Shown: positions 25,952 through 34,608 of the stretch, one piece after another | Numbering within the stretch: the first letter of the stretch is position 1 | How the letters are laid out: every line of letters starts with the position of its first letter | Origin: Mesorhizobium sp. Pch-S | GTDB taxonomy: Bacteria; Pseudomonadota; Alphaproteobacteria; Rhizobiales; Rhizobiaceae | Direction of reading: 5' to 3' | Assembly: GCF_004136315.1 (NCBI RefSeq) | Contig: NZ_CP029562.1 | Coordinates: 4,983,501-5,047,500 of the forward strand | Length of the DNA stretch: 64,000 bases | Made by a program: the position numbers and the translations under genes | Notes under the pieces: model-generated | Database searches by the model: none | Told to the model about the DNA's origin: nothing | The model's input: only the letters and a program-made list of their open reading frames with translations

Positions 25952-28171
25952 TCAGCCGAACGGCGACTCTTCGGCAAAGCGGCGGATGACATTCTCGGTG
26001 ATGGCGGCGATGTGATTGTCGTAGCCGTTCCAGGCCATGGCGCCGGCCCAGGCGATCGATCCGGTCGAGAAAACGGCACCGCCATTCTGCGTCTCGAAAA
26101 ACACCATGTCGGCGCGGATGAGGTCGCACTGGGTTCCCGACCATGTCGGGGTCGGGTCGAGCAAGTCCTCCGGTGTCATCAGGTAGATGTCGGTATGCAG
26201 CCGGGACGACGCCAACACCAGCGCGTGCGGTGGCGTGCCGAGGCTGAAATCGGCACGGTCGATCTCGTTGCCGGCGGCGCCACCGCCATTCAGGCCGAAA
26301 TCGCCGAGGATATCGCCCTTGATGCCGTCAAAGATGAAGGCGGCGCGCGGATCGTGGCTCGACGTGTTGCGCAGATAGGGCGATGACAGATCGAACCCCT
26401 GTGCCGTCATGCCGACGCCGAAGACCTGCTGCGGCGCGCGGCCGATGCGACGCCACAGGCCGCCGAGTTCATCGGTGAACTGGTGCCAGTAGTTGCCTGT
26501 GCCCGGCTCCCAGCCGCGAATGCCGGATTCCGCGCGCCGGCACTCGATCACGCCCGGCAACGTCTCGCTGTAGGCGATGCGCCAGTAGAAACCATTGCCG
26601 CCGAGATAGGCGACGCGCCCGCCCTTGGCCAGGAACCCCTGATAGGCATCCAGCATGCGGGTGCTTGTGTATTCGGGATGGCTGCCGGTGAGCACGGCAC
26701 GATAGCCGTCGAAAGCCGCGACGCCCTCGCGGTCAAGATCCTCGTCGGTCAGCACGTCGTAAGCGATGCCGCGATCCTCGAGGAAGCCGAGGATGTGTGT
26801 GTCCGCGTTGAATTGCCAGATGTTCGAGCCGGAGCCGCCGATGAAACCCTGCACCTTGGGCTGGAAGTCGAGGATGGGGCGCAGCCTCGACGAATAGAAG
26901 ACGCCAGATCCGTCATTGTGCACTTCATACAGCGACAGGCCGTATTCGGGATGTTGCTGCAGGTGCAGATGATGCCGGTCGAGCTGCAGCAATTGTCCGG
27001 CGCCGATCTCGGTCTCCGAGACATCGATGCCGAGGCGATGGTTCGCATAAGCCATGTAGCTGGCGGTCGGCAGCACGAAGACGACATCGTTCCTGTGGTG
27101 CCTTGCCCGAACGGCGAGCACGACGAAATATTCGGCCTGTCTGTCCTCGTGCGAAAACAGCCGTACGGCATAGACGCCGCTTTTGAGATCGTGCGGCAAG
27201 GTCACCGTGAAGTCGGTCTGCCAGCCGGCGTCGTAGAGATCGTCGTCGTGGAAGTGGACCGCGGCATAGCTGGCGGGGTCTTCTGTCCAGCGATGCAGGC
27301 CGCTGTTCCATCGACAGCCTGAAACGGCCCGGTGCGGCAGGTTGAGGAAACGGCCGTCCAGCCGGTGCGGGCCGCGATCCGAGAAACGATCGCCGCGCAT
27401 GCCGGCGGCGAAATCCCAGTCTGCTGCCGGCGCCGGCGTGGCCGTCCTGCCAAGCATCGCCTCGACGATCGTTTCGTGCTGGTGCGCGCCATCATAGATG
27501 CGCGGATTCTCGATCTTGCCATTGAAGAAACAGCCGGGGAAACTTTCTTCCGTGTCGACTGCACCGAAACGGAAGGGCGCCTGCGGCGGCGCGTCATAGT
27601 CGCGGGCCGTTACGCTGGACGAGCCGTGATCGTCGACATTCGGAAAGCTCTTTACCGGCGTCTGGCTGACGGCCAGCCGCCCGCTCTGCACATCGTAGCT
27701 CGCAACGACGACGTACCAGGTGCGTTCCCGGCAAGGCACCCCGGAAGCGGTCGTGGTTGCGCGGTCGTCGGTTGTCAGCGCCACCGAGGCCATGGCCTTG
27801 TCATCAAGGAACAGGCTGCAGCCATTCTGCGCCGTGCCGGTTGCGATGATCGCCTGCCGGCCTCGTCCCGGCAATGTTGGCCATATCAGCGCTGCAAGAG
27901 TGAAGGAGCCGGACGGGCAGAGCCTGGTCGTCTTGTCCACCAGGCCATAGGAGCCGGTGCGAATTGCCTGCTTGCGTGCCACAAACGGCCCGCCGAGATC
28001 GACTTCGATCAGCTCGTCGCGGTAGCCCGGCCCGTCAGGATTGATGTCGCCCTGGATGATCCGTCTCAACTCGGCATCGTATGCACGCAGGCCGGTCGCG
28101 CTGACCTTGATATCGACCGTTTCACCGGGAAAGCAGCTGATCCTGTCCGCATAGGCGGTGATCTTGAGCAT
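25952..28171 (-). CDS. N,N-dimethylformamidase large-subunit-like amidohydrolase
   Basis: A 739-aa protein matching the organisation of the DMFase large (beta) subunit: an N-terminal beta domain (1-75), a LamG/concanavalin-like insert at about 85-225 (GSFTLAALIWPTLPG, then RERTWYVVVASYD), and the C-terminal catalytic domain from about 360 (DVVFVLPTASYMAYANH). The motif TGSHPEYTS holds His498 and Glu500, matching the H-x-E pair that with a tyrosine binds the mononuclear iron in DMFase; Tyr415 in SLYEVHNDG is the candidate third ligand. GGRVAYLGGNGFYWR follows as in the family. Known DMFase hydrolyses dimethylformamide to formate and dimethylamine; here the true substrate may be another small amide. 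The small-subunit gene ends ten bases upstream. Confidence 0.85.
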   Translation of the reverse strand: MLKITAYADRISCFPGETVDIKVSATGLRAYDAELRRIIQGDINPDGPGYRDELIEVDLGGPFVARKQAIRTGSYGLVDKTTRLCPSGSFTLAALIWPTLPGRGRQAIIATGTAQNGCSLFLDDKAMASVALTTDDRATTTASGVPCRERTWYVVVASYDVQSGRLAVSQTPVKSFPNVDDHGSSSVTARDYDAPPQAPFRFGAVDTEESFPGCFFNGKIENPRIYDGAHQHETIVEAMLGRTATPAPAADWDFAAGMRGDRFSDRGPHRLDGRFLNLPHRAVSGCRWNSGLHRWTEDPASYAAVHFHDDDLYDAGWQTDFTVTLPHDLKSGVYAVRLFSHEDRQAEYFVVLAVRARHHRNDVVFVLPTASYMAYANHRLGIDVSETEIGAGQLLQLDRHHLHLQQHPEYGLSLYEVHNDGSGVFYSSRLRPILDFQPKVQGFIGGSGSNIWQFNADTHILGFLEDRGIAYDVLTDEDLDREGVAAFDGYRAVLTGSHPEYTSTRMLDAYQGFLAKGGRVAYLGGNGFYWRIAYSETLPGVIECRRAESGIRGWEPGTGNYWHQFTDELGGLWRRIGRAPQQVFGVGMTAQGFDLSSPYLRNTSSHDPRAAFIFDGIKGDILGDFGLNGGGAAGNEIDRADFSLGTPPHALVLASSRLHTDIYLMTPEDLLDPTPTWSGTQCDLIRADMVFFETQNGGAVFSTGSIAWAGAMAWNGYDNHIAAITENVIRRFAEESPFG

Positions 28172-28181
28172 GGCTGGGTCC

Positions 28182-28490
28182 TCAGAAGGGGAGTTCTTTT
28201 CCGGTCAACTCGTGCCAGCGGCGGCGAAAGACATCCCGCTCCGCGTCGAGCTGACTGGTGTATTCGACGCCGGAGACGACGCTGACAGGAGCGCCGCGGC
28301 GTCCCGGCAGCTGCGCCAGCGCCCAGCGGCGGCAGGGCTCGATCGTGACCAGTACATATTTGCCGTCGAGCGCGCCGCCGCGCATCAGGTTGAGAACACG
28401 CTGGAGACCGGGGCTGTGATAGCCGATCGGGCTTTCCATGAATTCGGCGGCATGGGGCAGGTCGTCGTGTCCAAGCGTGTATCGTGTCAT
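28182..28490 (-). CDS. N,N-dimethylformamidase small-subunit-like protein
   Basis: A 102-aa protein directly upstream of the large-subunit gene on the same strand. Its central pattern, GYHSPGLQRVLNLMRG, then GKYVLVTIEPCRRWALA, then a DAERDVFRRRW-like C-terminus, lines up with my memory of the DMFase alpha subunit (GY...SP.LQRV, GRYY, W.AYRIA, A...VFLRR). The characterised subunit is about 132 aa, and the missing length here is at the N-terminus. The two subunits are expected to form an (alpha-beta)n complex in the cytoplasm. Without the neighbouring gene this would be called hypothetical. The promoter region upstream is shared with the aminotransferase gene. Confidence 0.7.
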   Translation of the reverse strand: MTRYTLGHDDLPHAAEFMESPIGYHSPGLQRVLNLMRGGALDGKYVLVTIEPCRRWALAQLPGRRGAPVSVVSGVEYTSQLDAERDVFRRRWHELTGKELPF

Positions 28491-28523
28491 CTCAAGTGCC
28501 TTATTTCATTGAAAAGTTCATTT

Positions 28524-28657
28524 TAGATGCGAATCCAGGGCAATGTAGATGCGAAGAGATTCTGGAGTTTTCCTTACGAAATTATTCTTCAAGTGCGTTG
28601 GCCTGCTTCGTTTGGCTAGATCCAAAATGCATTATTTGTTGACAAAGCACATTTTGG
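28524..28657. promoter_or_regulatory. Divergent regulatory region with palindrome and direct repeat
   Basis: The AT-rich 207-bp gap between the small DMFase-like subunit (minus) and the aminotransferase (plus) contains a direct repeat TAGATGCGAA (28524-28533 and 28546-28555). It also has a perfect inverted repeat CCAAAATG (28622-28629) and CATTTTGG (28650-28657). A TTGACA at 28639-28644 sits between the arms, so a protein bound there would cover a -35 element for the aminotransferase operon. The GntR-family product of 25034 is the candidate ligand-responsive regulator. Confidence 0.55.
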
Positions 28658-28697
28658 CTGTTTTGGTCAATCATCGGATTTCGGAGGAGACGAAAAG

Positions 28698-30074
28698 ATG
28701 ACCGCAGCCAGCCAGTCATGGGAGCAACGCGAGAGCGGGAGCTTCTTCCACACCTTCAGCGACCTGCCTTCCTTGAGCGAGGACGGGCCGGTGGTGGTCG
28801 AGAGGGGGGAGGGCGCCTACATCGTCGATACCGGCGGCCGCCGCTATTTCGAGGGCAATTCCGGCCTGTGGAACATGACGCTGGGTTTTTCCGAACGGCG
28901 CCTGGCGGACGTTGCAGCCCGCCAGTATGCCGAATTGCCTGGCTACCACACCTTCTTCGGCCGCAACTCCAAGCCGTCGATCGCACTTGCCGAAAGGATG
29001 CTGGCGCTGGCGCCGGTGCCGATGAGCCGGGCGTTCTTCACCAATTCAGGCTCGGAAGCCAATGAATCGGTGGTCAAGCTGCTGTGGATGATGTGGGCGT
29101 TCGAAGGCCATCCGCGACGCCGCAAGTTCCTGACCCGCAAGAACGCCTATCATGGCGCGACAGTGATGGCCGCGTCGCTGACGGCCAAGGACTACAACAG
29201 GGCGTTCGGCTTGCCGCTGCCCGAAATCGTGGTGCTCGATTGCCCGCACGCCTACCGCTACGCCGCGCCTGACGAGAGCGACGACGAGTTCTGCGCGCGC
29301 CTGGCGGCCAGTCTTGAAGCCACCATCCAGGCCGAGGATCCGGAAACCATTGCCGGCATGTTTGCCGAGCCGGTGATGGGGGCAGGGGGCGTCATCGTAC
29401 CGCCGAAGAACTATTTCCGGCACATCCAGCCGGTCCTGCGGCGGCACGGCATTCCGCTGGTTGCGGACGAGGTCATCTGCGGGTTTGGCCGCACCGGCAG
29501 CCTGTGGGGAACCCAGGCCGTGGGCATGCAGCCGGACATCATGGTGGCATCGAAGAGCATGTCGGCCGGATATTTTCCGATGGGTGCTGTCATGCTGTCC
29601 GAAGACATCGACCGGCGCGCGAAAGCTGCAGCCGAGGCGCTCGAGGAATTTCCGCACGGTTTCACCACCGGAGGGCATCCGGTCGGCTGTGCCGTTTCGC
29701 TGGAGGCCATCCGCATCATCACCGAGGAAGGTCTCGTCGACCACGTTCGGGATGTCGGCGCGATTCTTCAGAGCGGCCTGGAGCAGCTTGCCGAACATCC
29801 GATGGTCGGCGAGGCGAGGGGTGTCGGGCTGATGGGCGCTCTCGAAATGGTTGCCGACAAGCGAAGCAAGACGCCATTCGCCGGCCATTTGCGCATCGGC
29901 GAACGGATCGCCAAGGCGGCGCGCGAGCGTGGTTTCATCATTCGACCGCTCGGCTCTTCCGTTGTGCTGGCGCCGCCCTTCATTTCGACCGCAGCCGAGA
30001 TCGTGTCGCTGGTGGCTGTGATCGGAGAAATCCTCGATCTGGTTCACGCCTCGGCCCGCAAAGAGGCGGCCTGA
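28698..30074 (+). CDS. Class III (omega) aminotransferase
   Basis: A 458-aa PLP enzyme of the beta-alanine/putrescine-pyruvate aminotransferase group. Visible motifs are NSGSEANESVVKL (phosphate-binding, about 116), YHGATVMAASLT (about 151), ADEVICGFGRTG with Asp257 contacting the PLP ring, and ASKSMSAGYFPMGAVM with the Schiff-base Lys286. The C-terminal FIIRPLGSSVVLAPPF is typical. A clear GGAGG-type site (GGAGGAGACG) precedes the ATG. It probably converts an amine or diamine to an aldehyde using pyruvate. It is divergent from the DMFase-like pair and begins a run of four same-strand genes. Confidence 0.92.
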   Translation: MTAASQSWEQRESGSFFHTFSDLPSLSEDGPVVVERGEGAYIVDTGGRRYFEGNSGLWNMTLGFSERRLADVAARQYAELPGYHTFFGRNSKPSIALAERMLALAPVPMSRAFFTNSGSEANESVVKLLWMMWAFEGHPRRRKFLTRKNAYHGATVMAASLTAKDYNRAFGLPLPEIVVLDCPHAYRYAAPDESDDEFCARLAASLEATIQAEDPETIAGMFAEPVMGAGGVIVPPKNYFRHIQPVLRRHGIPLVADEVICGFGRTGSLWGTQAVGMQPDIMVASKSMSAGYFPMGAVMLSEDIDRRAKAAAEALEEFPHGFTTGGHPVGCAVSLEAIRIITEEGLVDHVRDVGAILQSGLEQLAEHPMVGEARGVGLMGALEMVADKRSKTPFAGHLRIGERIAKAARERGFIIRPLGSSVVLAPPFISTAAEIVSLVAVIGEILDLVHASARKEAA

Positions 30075-30084
30075 GCCACTTCCG

Positions 30085-30161
30085 TCCAGACCACAGCCCA
30101 GTCTGGACGAAGTCCAACGGTGCGCCGCGTCGATCCCTTACGGGGCGGCGCGCCGTTGGAA
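30085..30161 (+). terminator. Two strong hairpins after the aminotransferase
   Basis: First stem: GTCCAGAC (30085-30092) with GTCTGGAC (30102-30109), 9-nt loop. Second stem: 16 pairs between 30114-30129 and 30146-30161 (TCCAACGG... with ...CCGTTGGA, one G-T wobble), loop 16 nt with an inner CCC/GGG. No T tract follows. They could separate expression of the aminotransferase from the permease or stabilise the 3' end. Confidence 0.5.
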
Positions 30162-30221
30162 CATAAGGACGACTGACGCAGGGAACGCGTCCAACACAAG
30201 ACCAGGCCCCGCAAAACGGGC

Positions 30222-30262
30222 GGGAACAAGCCGAAAACGGCTGAAAACAATGGGAACAAGCC
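30222..30262 (+). repeat. Direct repeat GGGAACAAGCC spaced 30 bp before the permease start
   Basis: GGGAACAAGCC occurs at 30222-30232 and 30252-30262, exactly 30 bp apart. The second copy includes the Shine-Dalgarno-like GGGAA of the permease gene starting at 30264. It may be a duplicated ribosome-binding leader or a control site. Confidence 0.45.
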
Positions 30263-30263
30263 A

Positions 30264-31589
30264 ATGACAGATACAAAACCGACGCTGGAGCGGCGCCTCA
30301 GCGCTACATCGGCCGCGATGTTCGGCCTTTCCTACATGTCCCCCATGGTGGTGATTGCGACATTGGGGGCGATCGCGGTCAAAACCGGCGGCGCAGTCGC
30401 GCTGGCTTATGTGATCGCCACCGCCGCCATGCTGCTCACGGCCGCCAGCTATGGCTACATGGCGGCGCGCAATCCCAAGGCCGGATCGGCGTACACCTAC
30501 GCGTCCGGCGTGTTCGGCCCGATGGCCGGCTTTGCTGTCGGCTGGGTGCTTCTGCTCGACTATTTCTTTATCCCGATGGTGATCTGCCTGCTGACGGCCA
30601 CCGGCCTGTCGACCTTGGCGCCCGGCGTGCCGTTCTGGATCTGGGTGGTTGCGGTCGCGGCGCTGTCGACGCTCGTCAACACGCTGGGCATCAGGCTGAC
30701 CGATCGCATCAATCTGGCGATCATGGCCGTGCAACTGCTGATGGTCTTGGCGCTGATCTATCTCTGCATCCGCTTCGCCCTCGGCACGCCGCAGATCGGC
30801 ACACTCGTCTCGACGCGGCCGTTCTTCAACGAGGACACCACCTTGCCTCTGGTGATGGCGGGTGCGGCAGTGGCCTGCTATTCCTTCCTTGGTTTCGACG
30901 CAATCTCCACGCTTTCGGAAGAAACCGTCGACCCGCGACGCAACATCCCGCGCGCCATCATGCTGGCCACATTGCTTGGCGGGGCGATCTTCCTGGTCGC
31001 CGCCTACCTCATGATGCTGGTGCATCCTTCCCTCGACTATGCGAGCATCGATACAGCGGCGTATGAGATCGTCGGGCAGATCGGCGGCGAGACGTTCAAG
31101 ACCGTCTTCACCGTCATTGTCACCATCGCCTTCTTCGCTGCCGGTCTGTGCGCCCATGCCAGCGCCTCGCGACTGCTGTATGTGATGGGGCGCGACGCGA
31201 TCCTGCCGCCCATCGGTTTCGGTTACATCCATCCGTCCTTCAAGACGCCGGTGGTCAACATCGTGCTGGTTGGCGTGGTCATGCTGGGCGCCGCCAGATT
31301 CGACATCGCGACATCGACCTCGTTCATCAACTTCGGTGCCTTCACCGCCTTTTTCGCCGTCAATCTCTGCGTCGTGGCCAGCGTGATGCGCTCGGGCGAC
31401 CAGCCCCGCAACGTCCTCGCCATGCTCCTTGGCCTGGCTGGAGCCGTGTTCTGCGGCTCGCTGTTCTTCAGCCTCGACGGATTGGCTGTCGAACTCGGTC
31501 TCGGCTGGCTGGCAGTCGGCTGCCTCTATCTGCTGTTCCGGACACGGGTACTCACCCGCCCGTTGCCACGCATGGTCGTCGACGTCTGA
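30264..31589 (+). CDS. APC-superfamily amino acid/amine permease 1
   Basis: A 441-aa inner-membrane transporter with about 12 membrane segments. The N-terminus LSATSAAMFGLSYMSPMVVI corresponds to the first broken helix of APC proteins. AGAAVACYSFLGFDAISTLSEE is the helix-6 substrate region with the FLGFDA motif, and EETVDPRRNIPRAI is the following conserved loop. It is closest in character to the putrescine/amino acid importers of the PuuP type. It lies between the aminotransferase and a second APC permease, so it probably imports the amine or amino acid that the cluster degrades. Confidence 0.9.
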   Translation: MTDTKPTLERRLSATSAAMFGLSYMSPMVVIATLGAIAVKTGGAVALAYVIATAAMLLTAASYGYMAARNPKAGSAYTYASGVFGPMAGFAVGWVLLLDYFFIPMVICLLTATGLSTLAPGVPFWIWVVAVAALSTLVNTLGIRLTDRINLAIMAVQLLMVLALIYLCIRFALGTPQIGTLVSTRPFFNEDTTLPLVMAGAAVACYSFLGFDAISTLSEETVDPRRNIPRAIMLATLLGGAIFLVAAYLMMLVHPSLDYASIDTAAYEIVGQIGGETFKTVFTVIVTIAFFAAGLCAHASASRLLYVMGRDAILPPIGFGYIHPSFKTPVVNIVLVGVVMLGAARFDIATSTSFINFGAFTAFFAVNLCVVASVMRSGDQPRNVLAMLLGLAGAVFCGSLFFSLDGLAVELGLGWLAVGCLYLLFRTRVLTRPLPRMVVDV

Positions 31590-31667
31590 GGGGCGGCTTC
31601 ACCTTCACCATCCAGAGCGCCCGTCCGCCGAGGGCTGGCACGCCTCGATCCATCCAGGGAGTCTTCG

Positions 31668-33098
31668 ATGACAGACCATACGGAAAGTGTATCGCCAGGC
31701 CTTCAATCCGGCGCGATCCGCATCTGGGAGAGCGTCCTTATCTCCATCGCCTCGTCGGCGCCGGGGCAGGCAACCGCGGTGTCGCTCGGCTTGCTCATTC
31801 CGGCCACCGCCTATGCGGGCGGGCTGTCGATCATTGCCACCACCACGGCCATGCTGGCAATCGCCTGGTCCTATCACCGTCTCAACATGTGGCAGCAGAA
31901 CGCCGGCGGCGCCTATGTCTGGGTCGGCCGCGCCGTCAGTCCTTATCTCGGCTACCTGGTCGGCTGCCTGATGCTGGCCGGATACCTGCTCGGCACGGTC
32001 AGCGACATCCTGCCGATCGGCCCGGCGATCCTGACGCTGCTCGGTTTTGCCGACGTCTCCAATGCCTGGGGTGAAGTGATCTCAGCGACGGTGCTCGGCG
32101 GCATCACGGTCATCTACGCGATCGTCGGCATCCACATGACGGCGCGCTTCCAGACATTCATCTCGCTGGTCGAGCATCTGATCCTGGTAAGCTTCTGCAT
32201 CATCGGCGTCTATGTCGTGTTCATCATGAAGCGCGCCGGCACGGTGACGCCGACGTGGGAATGGCTGTCGCCGAAGGGAGTGGGCGGCGCCGGCAGCCTG
32301 ATCGCCGGCATGATCGTCGCCGTCTATCTCTTCACTGGCTGGGACACGTCGATCTACCTCAACGAAGAGACCGAGAGGCCGGAGGTCAATCCAGGCAAGG
32401 CCGCCTTGTGGTCGGTGGCGATCCTCGGCGTCTATTACACGGTGCTGGTGGTGACGCTGCAGGGGGCGGCTTCGCTTGCCGACATCAGCGCGCATCAGGA
32501 CTCGGCGCTGATCTTCATCGCCCACCAGTTGGTCGGCTCGCCGTGGGACAAGGCGATGGCACTCGCCATCGTGCTGTCGATCCTCGGCACCACCCAGGCC
32601 TTCCTGGTCGGCGCGGCCCGCATCTCCTTTGCCATGGCCCGCGACCGGCTGCTGCCTGAAGTACTCGGCGAGATCAGCCCGAAATACCGCACGCCGGCCA
32701 AGGCAACGATCATCTTCGGTGTTTCGATGATCGTGGTGACCTGGCTCTACGTCTTCCTGTCGTCGGTGGCCGGTGCCTTCGACACTGTCGTCAGCGTCGT
32801 CGGCATCATGTTCGCGCTGTTCTACGCAGTGACCGGCTTTACGGTGACCTGGGCGTTCCGTGCCACCGTGACGGCTAGTCCGCGCAACCTGATAAGCCTC
32901 GGCCTGATCCCGGTGCTTGGCGGTGGGGTCCTGCTGGCCATCGCGCTGGCCTCCATTCGCCAGCTCGAGCCGCCGGCATTCTGGTCGCTGATCGCGATCG
33001 CGCTTGTCAGCTGCGTAATGATGACGGTCGCCCGGTTTGGCAGAGGCGCGGCATTCTTCCAAACCCGGGCAACCGAAGCCGGCCCGCAGACAATCTGA
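31668..33098 (+). CDS. APC-superfamily amino acid/amine permease 2
   Basis: A 476-aa transporter with about 12 membrane segments. Motifs include SAPGQATAVSLG in helix 1, VAVYLFTGWDTSIYLNEETE in helix 6 (FTGWD), and an RISFAMARDRLLPE loop. It is clearly diverged from the permease at 30264, so this is not a recent duplication; two substrates, or one importer and one exchanger, are likely. It ends 32 bp before the glutamine-synthetase-like gene. Confidence 0.9.
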   Translation: MTDHTESVSPGLQSGAIRIWESVLISIASSAPGQATAVSLGLLIPATAYAGGLSIIATTTAMLAIAWSYHRLNMWQQNAGGAYVWVGRAVSPYLGYLVGCLMLAGYLLGTVSDILPIGPAILTLLGFADVSNAWGEVISATVLGGITVIYAIVGIHMTARFQTFISLVEHLILVSFCIIGVYVVFIMKRAGTVTPTWEWLSPKGVGGAGSLIAGMIVAVYLFTGWDTSIYLNEETERPEVNPGKAALWSVAILGVYYTVLVVTLQGAASLADISAHQDSALIFIAHQLVGSPWDKAMALAIVLSILGTTQAFLVGAARISFAMARDRLLPEVLGEISPKYRTPAKATIIFGVSMIVVTWLYVFLSSVAGAFDTVVSVVGIMFALFYAVTGFTVTWAFRATVTASPRNLISLGLIPVLGGGVLLAIALASIRQLEPPAFWSLIAIALVSCVMMTVARFGRGAAFFQTRATEAGPQTI

Positions 33099-33130
33099 CA
33101 CACCAACTCATCCGCCCTGGAGTCTCGCAT

Positions 33131-34576
33131 ATGAACTACGATCTTGCGTCACGCCTCGATCCATCGCCATTCCCCGATCACCCTCGGTCTGAAGGGCATT
33201 CGCACTCGCCAGTGGCCGGGCGGCTGACGTTGAAGCAACTCGGCCAGGCGATCAGCGAAGGCGCGATCGACACGGTCATCGTCGCGATGACCGATATGCA
33301 GGGCAGGCTGATCGGCAAGCGCCTGACCGGCCGGTTCTTTATGGAGACGGGCGCCGGCAGGCAGCTGTTCTGCGACTACTTCCTGGCCACCGACATGGAG
33401 ATGACGCTGGTGCCCGGTTATGACAGCGCCTCCTGGCAGAAGGGTTATGGCGATTTTGCCCTTGTGCCGGACCTGGCCACGACACGCGCCATTCCGTGGC
33501 TCGAAAAGACGGCGATCGTCCTGGCCGATGTCACAAGCCGCGACGGCGTTACGCTGCATCACTCGCCGCGGCAGATGTTGCGTCGCCAGTTGCAGCGACT
33601 GGCCGACATCGGGCTTGCCGCCGATATGGCCGCCGAACTCGAATTCTACCTGTTCAACCAGACCTTCGACGAGGCACGGGCCGGAAAATACCAGGATCTC
33701 AAATTCTCCAGCTGGTACCCGGAGGATGGCCATATTTTCCAGACCAGCAAGGACGAGCCCTATATCCGTGCGATCCGCACCCTGATGGAGCAGGCGGATA
33801 TTCCCGTCGAGGGTTCCAAGGCCGAATGCAGTCCCGGCCAGCAGGAAATCAACCTGCAATATGCCGGGGCGCTGGAAACATGCGACCGCCTCGTCCTCTA
33901 CAAGAATGGCTGCAAGGAGATCGCCCACCGGATGGGCAAGGCCGTCAGCTTCATGCCGAAGCTGGACGAGAAGCTGTCCGGCAGCTCATGCCATGTCCAT
34001 ATCTCGCTGTGCGACATCGCAAGCGGTGCCTCGGCCTTCCATGATCCGTCCGCTGCCAACGGCATGTCCGCCACGTTCCGGCATTTCCTCGCGGGTGCCA
34101 TTGCCCATGCGCCGGCAGCGACCTTCTTCTATGCGCCCAACATCAATTCCTACAAACGCTTCACCGAGGGCACGTTCGCGCCGACGCGACTGGCCTGGTC
34201 GGTCGACAACCGCACGACCGCTTTCCGCGTGCTCGGGCATGGCGCATCGCTGCGCTTCGAATGCCGGGTCCCGGGCGCCGACGCCAATCCCTATCTTGCT
34301 TTCGCGGCGCTGATCGCCAGCGGGCTGGCAGGCATCGAGAACAGGTTGGAACCAGACGTTGAACATGTCGGCGATGCCTATGGTGCGACCGCGGTGCCAC
34401 GCGTTCCCAGGACCATGGCGGACGCGCTGCGGCATCTGGAAACATCGCAGGCGATGCGCGCCGGTCTGGGCGACGGCGTCGTCGACCACTACCTGCATTC
34501 CGGCCGCTGGGAACTCGGCGCGTTCGAGACAACCGTTACCGATTGGGAGCGGATCCGTCTCTTCGAGAGGTGCTGA
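33131..34576 (+). CDS. Glutamine-synthetase-family gamma-glutamyl ligase
   Basis: A 481-aa enzyme of the GlnA-like class that joins glutamate to an amine using ATP (PuuA, GlnA3, GMA synthetase, IpuC type). It is not the housekeeping enzyme: it has an N-terminal extension and lacks the adenylylation-site tyrosine context. Metal and substrate motifs are AELEFYLF (about 173), SSCHVHISL (about 283), NSYKRFTEGTFAP (about 340) and SLRFECRVPGADANPY (about 375). It ends the operon after two amine-type permeases. A role in gamma-glutamylating the imported or released amine is the best inference. Confidence 0.9.
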   Translation: MNYDLASRLDPSPFPDHPRSEGHSHSPVAGRLTLKQLGQAISEGAIDTVIVAMTDMQGRLIGKRLTGRFFMETGAGRQLFCDYFLATDMEMTLVPGYDSASWQKGYGDFALVPDLATTRAIPWLEKTAIVLADVTSRDGVTLHHSPRQMLRRQLQRLADIGLAADMAAELEFYLFNQTFDEARAGKYQDLKFSSWYPEDGHIFQTSKDEPYIRAIRTLMEQADIPVEGSKAECSPGQQEINLQYAGALETCDRLVLYKNGCKEIAHRMGKAVSFMPKLDEKLSGSSCHVHISLCDIASGASAFHDPSAANGMSATFRHFLAGAIAHAPAATFFYAPNINSYKRFTEGTFAPTRLAWSVDNRTTAFRVLGHGASLRFECRVPGADANPYLAFAALIASGLAGIENRLEPDVEHVGDAYGATAVPRVPRTMADALRHLETSQAMRAGLGDGVVDHYLHSGRWELGAFETTVTDWERIRLFERC

Positions 34577-34608
34577 TCGTACAGGCGGGAACGGGCCGTC
34601 CGCGCTGT

